Assembly: GCA_030530145.1 (NCBI GenBank)
Contig: JAUMVN010000002.1
Span: 185,375 to 249,374 of the forward strand
From: Coriobacteriia bacterium
GTDB taxonomy: Bacteria; Actinomycetota; Coriobacteriia; Coriobacteriales; Atopobiaceae
Reading direction: 5' to 3'
Length of the DNA stretch: 64,000 bases
In this document: piece after piece, positions 16,000 to 24,262 of the stretch
Layout: each line of letters starts with the position of its first letter
Numbering within the stretch: the first letter of the stretch is position 1
The notes under the pieces: model-generated
Told to the model about the DNA's origin: nothing
The model's database searches: none
What the model saw: only the letters and a program-made list of their open reading frames with translations
Translations under genes and position numbers: made by a program

Positions 16000-17877
16000 A
16001 TGGGCGAGAAACGCCAGGGCGAGCCGTACCGCGGCGCCCACTTCGCGAAGCCGGGCGACGCGGCCCATACCTATACGGGGACGCCCGCCGACGAGACGAT
16101 GGTCTTCGTCCTCGCGGCCGAGCGCTCCCGGGCGGCGGCCCGTCTGGACACCGCGGCCCGTCCCGGCGCTCCGGCCCCTCTCGATACTCCCGCCGCAGAC
16201 GAGGGTGCCGAGGACACCGCCGTGCTGCGCAAGCTCGAGGCTGCGCCCGCGCAGGCCCCTCTTGCCGACGGCGAGAAGGACGGCGCGTCCGACGCCGACG
16301 TGAGCCGCTCGGCCGCCCTCATGAGCGTGCTCGTCATCATCAGCCGCATCACCGGCTTCCTGCGCACCTGGGCGCAGGCCTACGGCATGGGCACGACCAT
16401 CGTGGCCAGCGCCTTCACCGTGGCCAATAACCTCCCGAACCAGCTCTACGAGCTCGTGATGGGCGGCATGCTCGTCACGGCGTTCCTGCCGGTCTACGTC
16501 TCTGCGAAGAAGCGCGCCGGCAAACCCGGCGCCATCGCCTACGCCTCGAACCTCTTGTCGCTCGTGACCATCGCCATGCTGCTGCTCTCGGCGATCTCGT
16601 TCGTCTTCGCGGGACAGATCGTGTGGACGCAGTCGTTCAACGCGTCCTCCGACTTCGACTTCGAGCTCTCGACCTACTTCCTCAGGTTCTTCTCCATCGA
16701 GGTCGTGCTCTATGCCCTGTCCTCGGTCATCTCCAGCGTGCTCAACGCCGAGCGCGACTACTTCTGGAGCACCGCGGCCCCCATCGTCAACAACGTTGTG
16801 ACCACGGCCTCGTTCTTCGGCTACGCGCTCTTTGCCCCGTCGAACCCCACGCTCGCCATCCTGTGCCTGGCCATCGGCAACCCGCTCGGCGTCCTCGTCC
16901 AGGTGCTCTGCCAGCTGCCGTCGCTCAAGCGCTGCGGCGTCAAGCTCTCCCTGCGCGTGGACGTCCACGACCCCTGCATCAAGGAGACGATCGAGCTCGG
17001 CATCCCGACCCTCATCGTCACCCTCGTCTCGTTCGCCACGACCTCGGTTCAGAGCAGCTGCTCGCTGTCGGTCAACCCCAACGGCGCGGCCATCACCTAC
17101 TACGCGCGCATGTGGTACGTGCTGCCGTACTCGGTCTTCGCCATCCCCATCACCACGGCGATGTTCACCGAGCTCTCCACGAACGTCGCGAACAACGACA
17201 ACGCGTCCTTCGTGGCGGGCGTCCGCCGCGGCTGCGGGAGGATCCTCTTCCTGCTCGTGCCCTTCGCCCTGTACCTCATCGTCTTCGCGCCGTGCCTGGC
17301 ACGCCTGCTCGGCGGCTCGCGCATGGACGCCGAGTCGCTCGACCAGCTCGCGAGCTACCTGGCGTGGCTCTCGGTCTCGCTTCCCGCCTACGGCGTGTGC
17401 ACCTACCTGCAGAAGGCTTGCTCGGCGCTGCGCCGCATGAAGCTCTTCACCGTGGCGGAGATCATCGCCGGCGCCGTGCAGATCGCGTTCTGCCTCGCCT
17501 TCACGCCGGTCTGGGGCTTCAACGTCGTCGGCTTCAGCTCGACGCTCTTCTTCGTGTCCATCGATATCGTCATCTTCGCGTTCCTGCGGCGCGAGCTCGG
17601 GCCCATCGGGCTGAAGGCGCTCGTCGTCTCGTGTGCCCGCTCGCTCGCCCTCGGCGCGCTCGGCGCTGGCGTCGGCGGCGCCGTCCTCTGGGCGCTGCAG
17701 GCCTTCGTGGCGCCGCTCTCGGGCGGCGGCATCGTACGCGCGCTCATATACACGGTCGCGGGCGGCCTGCCGGCCCTTCTCGTCACCTTCGGCGCGGCCT
17801 GCGCGCTCCATCTGGACGAGGCCGCCTTCATCGACGACCTGCTCGACAAGTTCAGGTGCCGTCCGGCGTCGGCATAG
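16000..17877 (+). CDS. murJ: Lipid II flippase MurJ with N-terminal extension
   Basis: The 625-residue protein belongs to the MurJ/MviN branch of the MOP superfamily and should move lipid-linked peptidoglycan precursor across the membrane. Fourteen or so helices begin after residue 105. Characteristic stretches are SRITGFLRTWAQAYG, VANNLPNQLYELVMGG and SVLNAERDYFWSTAAP. The first 105 residues are a soluble Ala/Asp-rich extension not found in proteobacterial MurJ, possibly a regulatory tail. ATG 16000 follows AAAGGAGA. The aminotransferase gene starts 11 bases after the stop, so the three genes to 20358 look like one operon. Confidence 0.94.
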   Translation: MGEKRQGEPYRGAHFAKPGDAAHTYTGTPADETMVFVLAAERSRAAARLDTAARPGAPAPLDTPAADEGAEDTAVLRKLEAAPAQAPLADGEKDGASDADVSRSAALMSVLVIISRITGFLRTWAQAYGMGTTIVASAFTVANNLPNQLYELVMGGMLVTAFLPVYVSAKKRAGKPGAIAYASNLLSLVTIAMLLLSAISFVFAGQIVWTQSFNASSDFDFELSTYFLRFFSIEVVLYALSSVISSVLNAERDYFWSTAAPIVNNVVTTASFFGYALFAPSNPTLAILCLAIGNPLGVLVQVLCQLPSLKRCGVKLSLRVDVHDPCIKETIELGIPTLIVTLVSFATTSVQSSCSLSVNPNGAAITYYARMWYVLPYSVFAIPITTAMFTELSTNVANNDNASFVAGVRRGCGRILFLLVPFALYLIVFAPCLARLLGGSRMDAESLDQLASYLAWLSVSLPAYGVCTYLQKACSALRRMKLFTVAEIIAGAVQIAFCLAFTPVWGFNVVGFSSTLFFVSIDIVIFAFLRRELGPIGLKALVVSCARSLALGALGAGVGGAVLWALQAFVAPLSGGGIVRALIYTVAGGLPALLVTFGAACALHLDEAAFIDDLLDKFRCRPASA

Positions 17878-17887
17878 GAGGCCGCCC

Positions 17888-19081
17888 ATGCAGAGGGAAC
17901 CTTGGGAAGAAGCACTCGCGCAGAGGATGGCCGGGCTCACGGGCACCGACGCGCGCGACTGGTACCTGACCTACCGGGCGCGCCACGGCATGCTCGCCGT
18001 GCTCGAGGCCGTCCGCGCGACCTGCGGCGGAGGAGAGGTGCTCACGCAGCTCTTTACCTGCTGCACCGCCGTCGACCCGATCCTGGCCGCCGGGCTCGAT
18101 CCCGTGTACGGGGACGTCTCGGCCCAGACGTGCTCGCTCGACCCCGCCCTGCCGCTCCTGGGCGGGCGCACGCGCGCCGTCATGCTCCAGCACACCTTCG
18201 GCATCGTCGACGACGCCTCATCGCAGGAGCTCGCCGAGAAGGCCCATGCAGCCGGCGCGCTCGTGCTCGAGGACTGCGCCCACTGCGTCGGCCGGATGGC
18301 GCGCGACGCCGCCGGCGCCCCGTTGGCCGACGTCTCGTTCCACTCGTTCGGCGTCGAGAAGATGCTCCCCACGCTCTTCGGCGGGGCCGTCTGGGTGAAC
18401 CCCGCCTCGGAGGCCGCCGACGCCATGCGCGCCGTCCGCGAGCGGCTCTCGTCGCTCCCGGCGCCCGGCGCGCGCGAGGAGCGGCTGAACGCCTCCTATC
18501 GCGGGACGAATCGCGTGCTCGTGCACCTTCCCGCCGCCCTCTCGCGTCCGCTGCGCCGCGCGCTCGCGGCGGTAGGCGCCTTCAACCCGGCCGTCTCCGA
18601 CGAGGAGCGCCTCGGAAAGGTGAGCCGTGCGCCCATGCGCGCCACGAGGTTCGCCTGCGAGGCGGCCTTGGCCGCCCTGGAGGGCCACCCGGCCTCGGCC
18701 GAGAGCCGGCGCCAGGTCGTGGGGGCGTACCGCGGGCTTCTTGCCGACGTTCCCGGCGTCGAGGTTCCCGCCGCCGCCCTTAGGGGGGAGGCGCAGCCGC
18801 TCCTGCGCTTCCCGGTGCTTCTTGTCGATGCGCGGTCCGCGGACGCCGCGGAGGCGGCCATCCTCGCCGCGGGCTGCTACACGACGGCGTGGTACCGGCC
18901 GGAGCTCGGTCCCGGCGTGCTCGACGCCGCCGCCTACCGCGTGCCTGCCGACCGAAGCTCCCTGCGCGTGAACGATCGCCTGGTCGCCGGTATCGTCAAC
19001 CTGCCGACCGACATTCCCGCGGACGCCGCGCCCCGCGTCGTCTCCGCGCTCCGCGCGAGCCTCGCCGACCCGATCGCCTGA
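17888..19081 (+). CDS. DegT/DnrJ/EryC1-type PLP-dependent aminotransferase
   Basis: The 397-residue fold type I protein shows the PLP-binding pattern of the DegT family: LEDCAHC holds the Asp for the pyridine nitrogen and SFGVEKMLPTLFGG holds the Schiff-base Lys158. Known relatives transaminate nucleotide-linked keto-sugars, or act without transamination. Here no sugar-nucleotide genes are nearby; its partners are MurJ, an ATP-grasp ligase and a FemAB-like protein, so a cell-wall substrate is inferred. Start ATG 17888 has AGGAGGCC upstream. The following gene begins 20 bases after the stop. Confidence 0.8.
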   Translation: MQREPWEEALAQRMAGLTGTDARDWYLTYRARHGMLAVLEAVRATCGGGEVLTQLFTCCTAVDPILAAGLDPVYGDVSAQTCSLDPALPLLGGRTRAVMLQHTFGIVDDASSQELAEKAHAAGALVLEDCAHCVGRMARDAAGAPLADVSFHSFGVEKMLPTLFGGAVWVNPASEAADAMRAVRERLSSLPAPGAREERLNASYRGTNRVLVHLPAALSRPLRRALAAVGAFNPAVSDEERLGKVSRAPMRATRFACEAALAALEGHPASAESRRQVVGAYRGLLADVPGVEVPAAALRGEAQPLLRFPVLLVDARSADAAEAAILAAGCYTTAWYRPELGPGVLDAAAYRVPADRSSLRVNDRLVAGIVNLPTDIPADAAPRVVSALRASLADPIA

Positions 19082-19101
19082 CCCTTCCATTGGAGGAACC
19101 C

Positions 19102-20358
19102 ATGAACCTGTGCACCGAACCGGAGCTCGCCGAGAAGCTCGTCCCCGTCGTCCTCGGCGGCGATATCCTCGCGTATTCCTACGCGCGCTGCTTCCACGAG
19201 GCCTACGGCGTCAAGACCATGGTCGTCTCCGGCGTCGACGTCAAGTTCACGTCCTCGAGCCGCTTCACCGACTATCGCGTGGACCCGGCGATGGGGGAGG
19301 GCGACGAGGCCATCGCCGCCATGCTTCGCAAGCTCGGCGCCGAGTTCTGCGCGCAGGGCAAGACGGCGGTCCTTCTCGGCAGCGCCGACTGGCACGTGCG
19401 CACGATCTCCAAGCACAAAGACGAGCTCGAGCAGTGGTTCGTCGTGCCCTACAACGACTTCGCCCTTCTCGACGAGATCACGCAGAAGGGGCGCTTCTAC
19501 GCCATCTGCGAGGAGCTCGGCATGGCGTACCCGGCGACGAGGCTCTTCGACTGCTCGGACGCCTCGGCCGACCTCGACGTCGAGGGCTTCACCTTCCCGC
19601 TCATCGCAAAGCCGTCCAACTCCGCCCGCTACGACACGATGTCGTTCGAGGGCAAGGAGAAGATCTACACGGCCCAGGACGCCCAGGACCTGCGGCGCAT
19701 CTTCCTGCTGCTCCACGACGCCGGCTACGACAAGGAGCTGGTCGTCCAGGACTTCATCCCCGGCGACGACGACGCCATCCGCTCGCTCACCACGTATTCC
19801 GTCGAGGGCGGCCGCGTCGCCGCGGTGTCGGGCGGCCAGGTGATCTTGCAGGACCACTCGCCCGCGCGCATCGGCAACCCGTCCTGCATCCTGCTGGAGC
19901 GCTCCGAGCAGCTCATCGAGGACGCGAAGCGCTTCTGTGAGCACGTGGGCTACCGAGGGTTCGCCAACTTCGACGCCAAGTACGATGCGCGCGACGGCAA
20001 GTTCAAGTTCTTCGAGGTGAACGTGCGCCCCGGCGCGAACACCTGGTACATGGCCCTGGGCGGCGTGAACTTCGCGAAGCTCGTCGTCGAGGACTTCGTG
20101 CTCGGCCGCGACCTCGGCTATGCCGAGGCCTACGAGGAGGGGCTCTACAGCCTCGTCCCTAAGGACGTGGTTCGCGACTTCGTGCCCGATGTCCAGGTGC
20201 GCGAGCGCGCCCTCTCGCTGTTCCGCGCCGGCAAGGCCGCCTCGCCGCTCGACTACGCGCCGGATACCCTGCGGCACAAGTTCTGGTCGTGGCTGCGCGG
20301 TGCGCGCCAGTACAAGAAGTACGACCAGTACCTCGGCAAGGCCCCGGACCGCCGATAG
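19102..20358 (+). CDS. ATP-grasp carboxylate-amine ligase, D-aspartate-ligase-like
   Basis: This 418-residue protein starts at an ATG preceded by TGGAGGAA. An N-terminal Rossmann-like part (VVLGGDILAYSYARCF) precedes an ATP-grasp domain. FPLIAKPSN carries the ATP-binding lysine and FEVNVRPGANTWYM the metal-binding acid and Asn. Length and layout resemble the D-aspartate ligases that attach an amino acid to the side chain of the third residue of peptidoglycan stems. Position after murJ supports a wall role. The amino acid added is not predictable here; other carboxylate-amine ligations remain possible. Confidence 0.7.
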   Translation: MNLCTEPELAEKLVPVVLGGDILAYSYARCFHEAYGVKTMVVSGVDVKFTSSSRFTDYRVDPAMGEGDEAIAAMLRKLGAEFCAQGKTAVLLGSADWHVRTISKHKDELEQWFVVPYNDFALLDEITQKGRFYAICEELGMAYPATRLFDCSDASADLDVEGFTFPLIAKPSNSARYDTMSFEGKEKIYTAQDAQDLRRIFLLLHDAGYDKELVVQDFIPGDDDAIRSLTTYSVEGGRVAAVSGGQVILQDHSPARIGNPSCILLERSEQLIEDAKRFCEHVGYRGFANFDAKYDARDGKFKFFEVNVRPGANTWYMALGGVNFAKLVVEDFVLGRDLGYAEAYEEGLYSLVPKDVVRDFVPDVQVRERALSLFRAGKAASPLDYAPDTLRHKFWSWLRGARQYKKYDQYLGKAPDRR

Positions 20359-20381
20359 TGAGGTTATGCGCGGGGAGGCCC

Positions 20382-20765
20382 GCCACAAAAGCGTTGCCCC
20401 CGCGACTCCGGCAAGAAGAAGCGCCACAGAACGGCTCCGCCTGCGACGCCGAATAGAAGAACCGCCACAGAAATCCGCCCTCGGCGACGTCTGGTTGTCG
20501 CCGAGGGCGGATTTCTGTGGCGTGCCTTGCCCCTCTCGTCGCCGGGGCTGGGCAATTGTGGCGCACCGCGCGTCCCGCGTCGCCGGGGCCGCGTGTTTGT
20601 GGCGCGTCTCGCTTGCTGGGTCGCCGGGGCCGCGTGTTTGTGGCGCGTCTCGCTTGCTGGGTCGCCGGGGCTGGGAATTTGTGGCGCGCCGTACGCTCCG
20701 TGTCGCCGGGGCCGCGCAATTGCGGCGCACCGCGCGTCCCGCGCCGCTCGCGGCGTTTGGCGCCT
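20382..20765. repeat. Family-2 array, locus A: three inverted and six to seven direct units at 41-bp spacing
   Basis: Direct units start with GTCGCC at 20497, 20538, 20579, 20620, 20661 and 20702, always 41 bp apart, each ending in TGTGGC or a variant. A degenerate seventh begins near 20743. Inverted units end at 20406, 20447 and 20488, again 41 bp apart. The arms meet at a perfect 26-bp inverted repeat (20463-20488 with 20497-20522) with an 8-base loop. 41 is not a multiple of three, so this is not coding repetition. The array fills the convergent gap between the ATP-grasp and FemAB-like genes. Confidence 0.9.
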
Positions 20766-20778
20766 CCGCCCGTCGGGC

Positions 20779-21810
20779 CTACGTCCGGTCGCGGAGCTTC
20801 TTGGCCGCCTGGAGCGCCTTGTAGAAGGTCTTCTTGATGGGCAGGTCGCGGTCGGGGGCCACATCCACCACGCCGTTCTTGGCGAACTTGGTCTTGAACT
20901 CGTTCAGGCCCATGAGCTCGGGGGCGAAATCGCTGCCGATGCCCATCATGTCGTAGTCGGCGCAGCCCTTGTTCTGGAAGAGGTCGACGCACTCGAAGAG
21001 CACGAGCTTGTCCGTCACATGCTGCCGCATGCTCTCGGAGCGGGAGGCGCCGTAGTAGCGCACGGCGCGCGTACCGGAGACGGTGACGATGGACCAGGTG
21101 ACCACGCGGCCATCGATGCGCCCGGCGTAGACTCGGCAGTGTTCGGGACCGAGGATGCGGATCATGTCCTCGTAGTCGGAGCAGGGGGCCGGCACGAAGT
21201 CGTCGCGCTTGCCCGTCTCGACCATGACGTCGTAGTACTCGGCGAAGGACTTGGCCGCGAGCTCGGTCTCGTCGGCGCAGGTGGCCGGGCTCTCGCGCAG
21301 CGCCTTGCGCACGTCGCGCCGCCCGCGCGGCTTCATGCGGCCGAGGATGTCCTCCTCGGTGCCGCCCGCGAGGTCGATGACCACGGTCTGGTTGTACGGG
21401 CGGGTGGAGAGCACCGGCTGCGCGCACTCAAGCTCGCCGGCCACGGCCAGGCGCGCGAAGGCGACCTTCTTGTCGGCGCCGCGCACGTACGCCGCGAGAG
21501 CCTCCAAGGCCTCGGCCTCGAGCGCCTCGTCGCGCTCGGCGACCCAGACGGGGCCGTGGGCGCTGCGCAGGTAGTGGTAACCGTGGGTCTCGTAGTCGAA
21601 GAGGCTCGCAAGCGCGACGACCTCGCCGTCGCGGGCGACCTCGACGCAGCCCCAGGCGCTGCGGCCGGGAATGGTGGCCTGGTAGTCGGCCCAGGCGCGG
21701 GTCTGCTCAATAGGCAGGTTGACGCCGAGTGCGGACGCCTTCTCTTCGAGCTCGTTGATGGTGATCTTGTTGACCTGAATCAAAAGATGCTCCAGTTGGT
21801 CGTTTTTCAC
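20779..21810 (-). CDS. FemAB/FemX-type aminoacyl transferase
   Basis: The 343-residue protein has the double-GNAT-like layout of the FemABX family, which transfers amino acids from aminoacyl-tRNA to lipid II to build interpeptide bridges. Supporting stretches are SAWGCVEV, RRDVRKAL in the central domain, VRYYGASRSESM and the C-terminal YDMMGIGSDF...NEFKTKFAKNG block. Start GTG 21810 has a weak ribosome site. It converges with the ATP-grasp gene across a repeat array and is divergent from uvrC. The neighbouring MurJ and ligase support a wall role; which amino acid it adds is unknown. Confidence 0.82.
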   Translation of the reverse strand: MKNDQLEHLLIQVNKITINELEEKASALGVNLPIEQTRAWADYQATIPGRSAWGCVEVARDGEVVALASLFDYETHGYHYLRSAHGPVWVAERDEALEAEALEALAAYVRGADKKVAFARLAVAGELECAQPVLSTRPYNQTVVIDLAGGTEEDILGRMKPRGRRDVRKALRESPATCADETELAAKSFAEYYDVMVETGKRDDFVPAPCSDYEDMIRILGPEHCRVYAGRIDGRVVTWSIVTVSGTRAVRYYGASRSESMRQHVTDKLVLFECVDLFQNKGCADYDMMGIGSDFAPELMGLNEFKTKFAKNGVVDVAPDRDLPIKKTFYKALQAAKKLRDRT

Positions 21811-21906
21811 ATTCGTTTCATTCTAGGTCGGCGCCCCCGCGCCCCAGCGCCCCGGTTACACTTTCTAGGAAACCCCCATCGCATCGAGTTGCAGAGAAGG
21901 AACACC

Positions 21907-23901
21907 GTGTCCGAGGAAGAACGCGAGATAAGCCCCGAGCTCGACGCGAGCGACCGCGCCGCCGCGCGCGAGCACGTGACGGCCGCCATAGACGGCCTCG
22001 CGAGCCTCGTCGAGCAGGTGGCCTTGGTGCCCACCGAGCCCGGCTGCTACCTGTGGAAGGACGCCTCGGGCACCGTCGTCTACGTGGGCAAGGCCAAGAA
22101 CCTCCGCGCGCGCCTGCGCCAGTACGTCACCCTCACCGACGACCGCCAGAAGATCCCCCTCATGATGCAGGTCGTCCGCTCCTTCGACTACGTTGTCGTC
22201 GGCTCCGAGCACGAGGCGCTCGTCCTGGAGCGCAACCTCATCGCCCAGTACCACCCCTACTTCAACGTCGACTTCAAGGACGACAAGTCCTACCCCTACA
22301 TCGCCATCACGGAGTCCGACGCCTTCCCCGCCATCAAGTACACGCGCGAGAAGCACCGCAAGGGCACGCGCTACTTCGGCCCCTACACCGACGCGAAGGC
22401 CGCTCGCGAGACCATCGACACCCTGCGCAAGTTCGTGCCCATCTGTACCGCGACCTGTGCCGAGTGGAAGCGCGCCAAGCGCCTGCTCGAGCGCGAGCCC
22501 GACCAGGTCTCCGTCGCCAACATCGTGCTCGCGGGCAAGTGCCGCCCCTGCTTCGATTACCACGTGGGCCGCGGCCCCGGCGTCTGCTGCGGGGCCATCG
22601 ACACCGTCGAGTACGCGCGCCACGTGCGCCAGGTCGAGGACTTCCTGCAGGGCAAGAGGAGCGCCATCGTGGGCGAGCTCAACGACCAGATGCGCGAGGC
22701 CGCCGCCGACCTCGACTTCGAGCGCGCCGCCCGCCTGAAGAAGCGCCTCGAGGGGCTCTCCGCCCTCGACGTCAAGCAGCAGGTCGTGTTCTCCTCCGAC
22801 GTCAACATGGACCTCATCGGCTTCTACCGCGAGGAGACCATCAGCTGCGCCTGCGTCTTCGTGGTCCGCGAGGGCCGCACGGTCCGCTCGGTCGAGTTCA
22901 TCCTCGACAAGGGCGCCGACGTGGGCGAAGACGAGCTCCAGGCCGGCTTCCTTAAGCGCTACTACGACGAGACGGCCGACGTGCCGTCCGAGGTCTGCCT
23001 CTCGGTCGCGCTCGCGGACGCCGACGTCATCGCCGGCTGGCTCTCCGAGAAGCGCGGGCACCTCGTCCGCCTCCACCGCCCGCAGCGCGGCGAGAAGAAG
23101 CGCCTGCTCGAGATGGCCGCCGCAAACGCCCGCCACGCCCTCATGCGCTACATGGTCCGCACCGGCTACGCCGACGACCGCACGAACCAGGCGCTCATGC
23201 AGCTCGAGAGCGCGCTCGCCCTGGACGCGCCCCCCATGCGCATCGAGTGCTTCGACATCTCGACCCTGCACGGGCACTTCACCGTGGCGTCGATGGTCGT
23301 CTTCACCAACGGCCGGCCCGACAAGTCGCAGTACCGCCGCTTCAAGATCCAGACCCCGCTCACCGAGGCGAACGACTTCGTGAGCATGTCCGAGGTGCTG
23401 GGCCGGCGCTACGCTCCCGAGCGCATGGCCGACGAGCGCTTCGGGAGCCGTCCCGACCTGCTCGTGGTCGACGGCGGCAAGCCGCAGCTCACGGCGGCCA
23501 TAAATCAGCTGGCCGAGCTCGGGCTCGATATCCCGGTCTGCGGACTGGCCAAGTCCGACGAGGAGGTGTTCGTCCCTTGGGACGAGACCCCGGTCGTGCT
23601 GCCCTCCGGCTCGCCCTCGCTCTACCTCATCAAGCAGGTCCGCGACGAGTCGCACCGCTTCGCCATCACCTTCCACCGCGAGCTGCGCGACAAGGCCATG
23701 ACGGCGTCGGTGCTCGACGACGTGCCCGGCGTCGGCCCCAAGCGCAAGCGCCTGCTCATGCGCGCGTTCGGCTCGCTCAAGCGCCTGCGCGCCGCGAGCG
23801 AGGAGGAGATCGCGGCGACCGACGGCATCCCGGCGGAGGTCGCCCACGCCGTCTGGCAGGCGCTCCACGAGCAACAGGCGTCCGACGGCGAGGCTAATTA
23901 A
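21907..23901 (+). CDS. uvrC: UvrABC excinuclease subunit C
   Basis: The 664-residue repair nuclease makes both incisions around bulky DNA lesions with UvrAB. In order it shows a GIY-YIG domain from about residue 44 (PGCYLWKDASGTVVYVGKAK), a Cys-rich region of the kind that binds Fe-S (CTATC, CRPC, CCG, about 178-235), the UVR motif DFERAARLKKRL near 270, an RNase H-like endonuclease and C-terminal helix-hairpin-helix repeats (DDVPGVGPKRKRLL). GTG 21907 follows AGAAGGAA. In many actinobacteria rapZ follows uvrC; here about 16 kb intervenes. Confidence 0.97.
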   Translation: MSEEEREISPELDASDRAAAREHVTAAIDGLASLVEQVALVPTEPGCYLWKDASGTVVYVGKAKNLRARLRQYVTLTDDRQKIPLMMQVVRSFDYVVVGSEHEALVLERNLIAQYHPYFNVDFKDDKSYPYIAITESDAFPAIKYTREKHRKGTRYFGPYTDAKAARETIDTLRKFVPICTATCAEWKRAKRLLEREPDQVSVANIVLAGKCRPCFDYHVGRGPGVCCGAIDTVEYARHVRQVEDFLQGKRSAIVGELNDQMREAAADLDFERAARLKKRLEGLSALDVKQQVVFSSDVNMDLIGFYREETISCACVFVVREGRTVRSVEFILDKGADVGEDELQAGFLKRYYDETADVPSEVCLSVALADADVIAGWLSEKRGHLVRLHRPQRGEKKRLLEMAAANARHALMRYMVRTGYADDRTNQALMQLESALALDAPPMRIECFDISTLHGHFTVASMVVFTNGRPDKSQYRRFKIQTPLTEANDFVSMSEVLGRRYAPERMADERFGSRPDLLVVDGGKPQLTAAINQLAELGLDIPVCGLAKSDEEVFVPWDETPVVLPSGSPSLYLIKQVRDESHRFAITFHRELRDKAMTASVLDDVPGVGPKRKRLLMRAFGSLKRLRAASEEEIAATDGIPAEVAHAVWQALHEQQASDGEAN

Positions 23902-23916
23902 GGATTGAATCAATCC
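23902..23916. promoter_or_regulatory. Perfect 15-bp palindrome after uvrC
   Basis: GGATTGAATCAATCC begins at the uvrC stop codon, at the left boundary of the sialic acid island. It is too short and T-poor for a terminator. It may be a protein-binding site or junction remnant. Confidence 0.4.
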
Positions 23917-23979
23917 GAGATCCCGCGGCCCTCCCGCCAAGCATTCCTCGGGCTTCGGCCATGTGGTCTTCTTCGCAGG

Positions 23980-24058
23980 ATACCAGTGGTTATTAGACGT
24001 ATCTGCAATCTAATATCAGTCAAATAAAAGGCATCTAGAACGTAATACCAGTGAAATT
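23980..24058. promoter_or_regulatory. Three direct repeats at 32-33-bp spacing, candidate operators for the nan cluster
   Basis: ATACCAGTGGTTAT (from 23980), ATATCAGTCAAATA (from 24013) and ATACCAGTGAAATT (from 24045) share ATAYCAGT. Spacings of 33 and 32 bp are close to three helical turns, so bound proteins would lie on one DNA face. They sit in an AT-rich block ahead of the binding-protein gene. The reverse complement reads ACTGGTAT, loosely like the TGGTATA repeats known for E. coli NanR. Of the 361-bp gap, 23917-23979 shows nothing else. Confidence 0.55.
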
Positions 24059-24135
24059 TAACTCAACAAGAAGGAAAACAATCGGCAACCATGGCCCAAG
24101 GCGGGGGGACTAGCCTGTAAGGCGTCTTGCGAACG

Positions 24136-24235
24136 ACCGCCAAGGGAGAAGAACATGCCGTTTGGCGGTTTGCGGGACAGGGGCGCAGACGTAGCGGGTA
24201 GTCTGCCAACCAAAGGACGGCCCCCAGCGGGCCGT
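24136..24235 (+). promoter_or_regulatory. Structured leader of the ABC binding-protein gene
   Basis: Two hairpins are seen: ACCGCCAA/TTGGCGGT (24136-24143 with 24162-24169) and ACGGCCC/GGGCCGT (24217-24223 with 24229-24235), the second just upstream of the ribosome site. I match it to no known riboswitch. Confidence 0.35.
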
Positions 24236-24262
24236 AGGAGGATCGAGAGGAAGAGGCTAGAC

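Noticed and set aside
14602..17946. 1114-residue minus-strand ORF
   Set aside because: It lies opposite the NlpC/P60 and murJ genes, crosses their terminator and intergenic gap, and has low-complexity composition.
20382..20765. CRISPR array
   Set aside because: Repeats are contiguous and degenerate over the whole unit, run in both orientations around a centre, and have no unique spacers; no cas gene is present.
23980..24058. Direct call of NanR binding sites
   Set aside because: Only ACTGGTAT resembles the E. coli repeat; the flanking bases differ and no GntR-type NanR is encoded here.
23902..24262. tRNA-type attachment site for the sugar island
   Set aside because: No tRNA or partial tRNA is visible at either boundary, and no integrase lies in the block.
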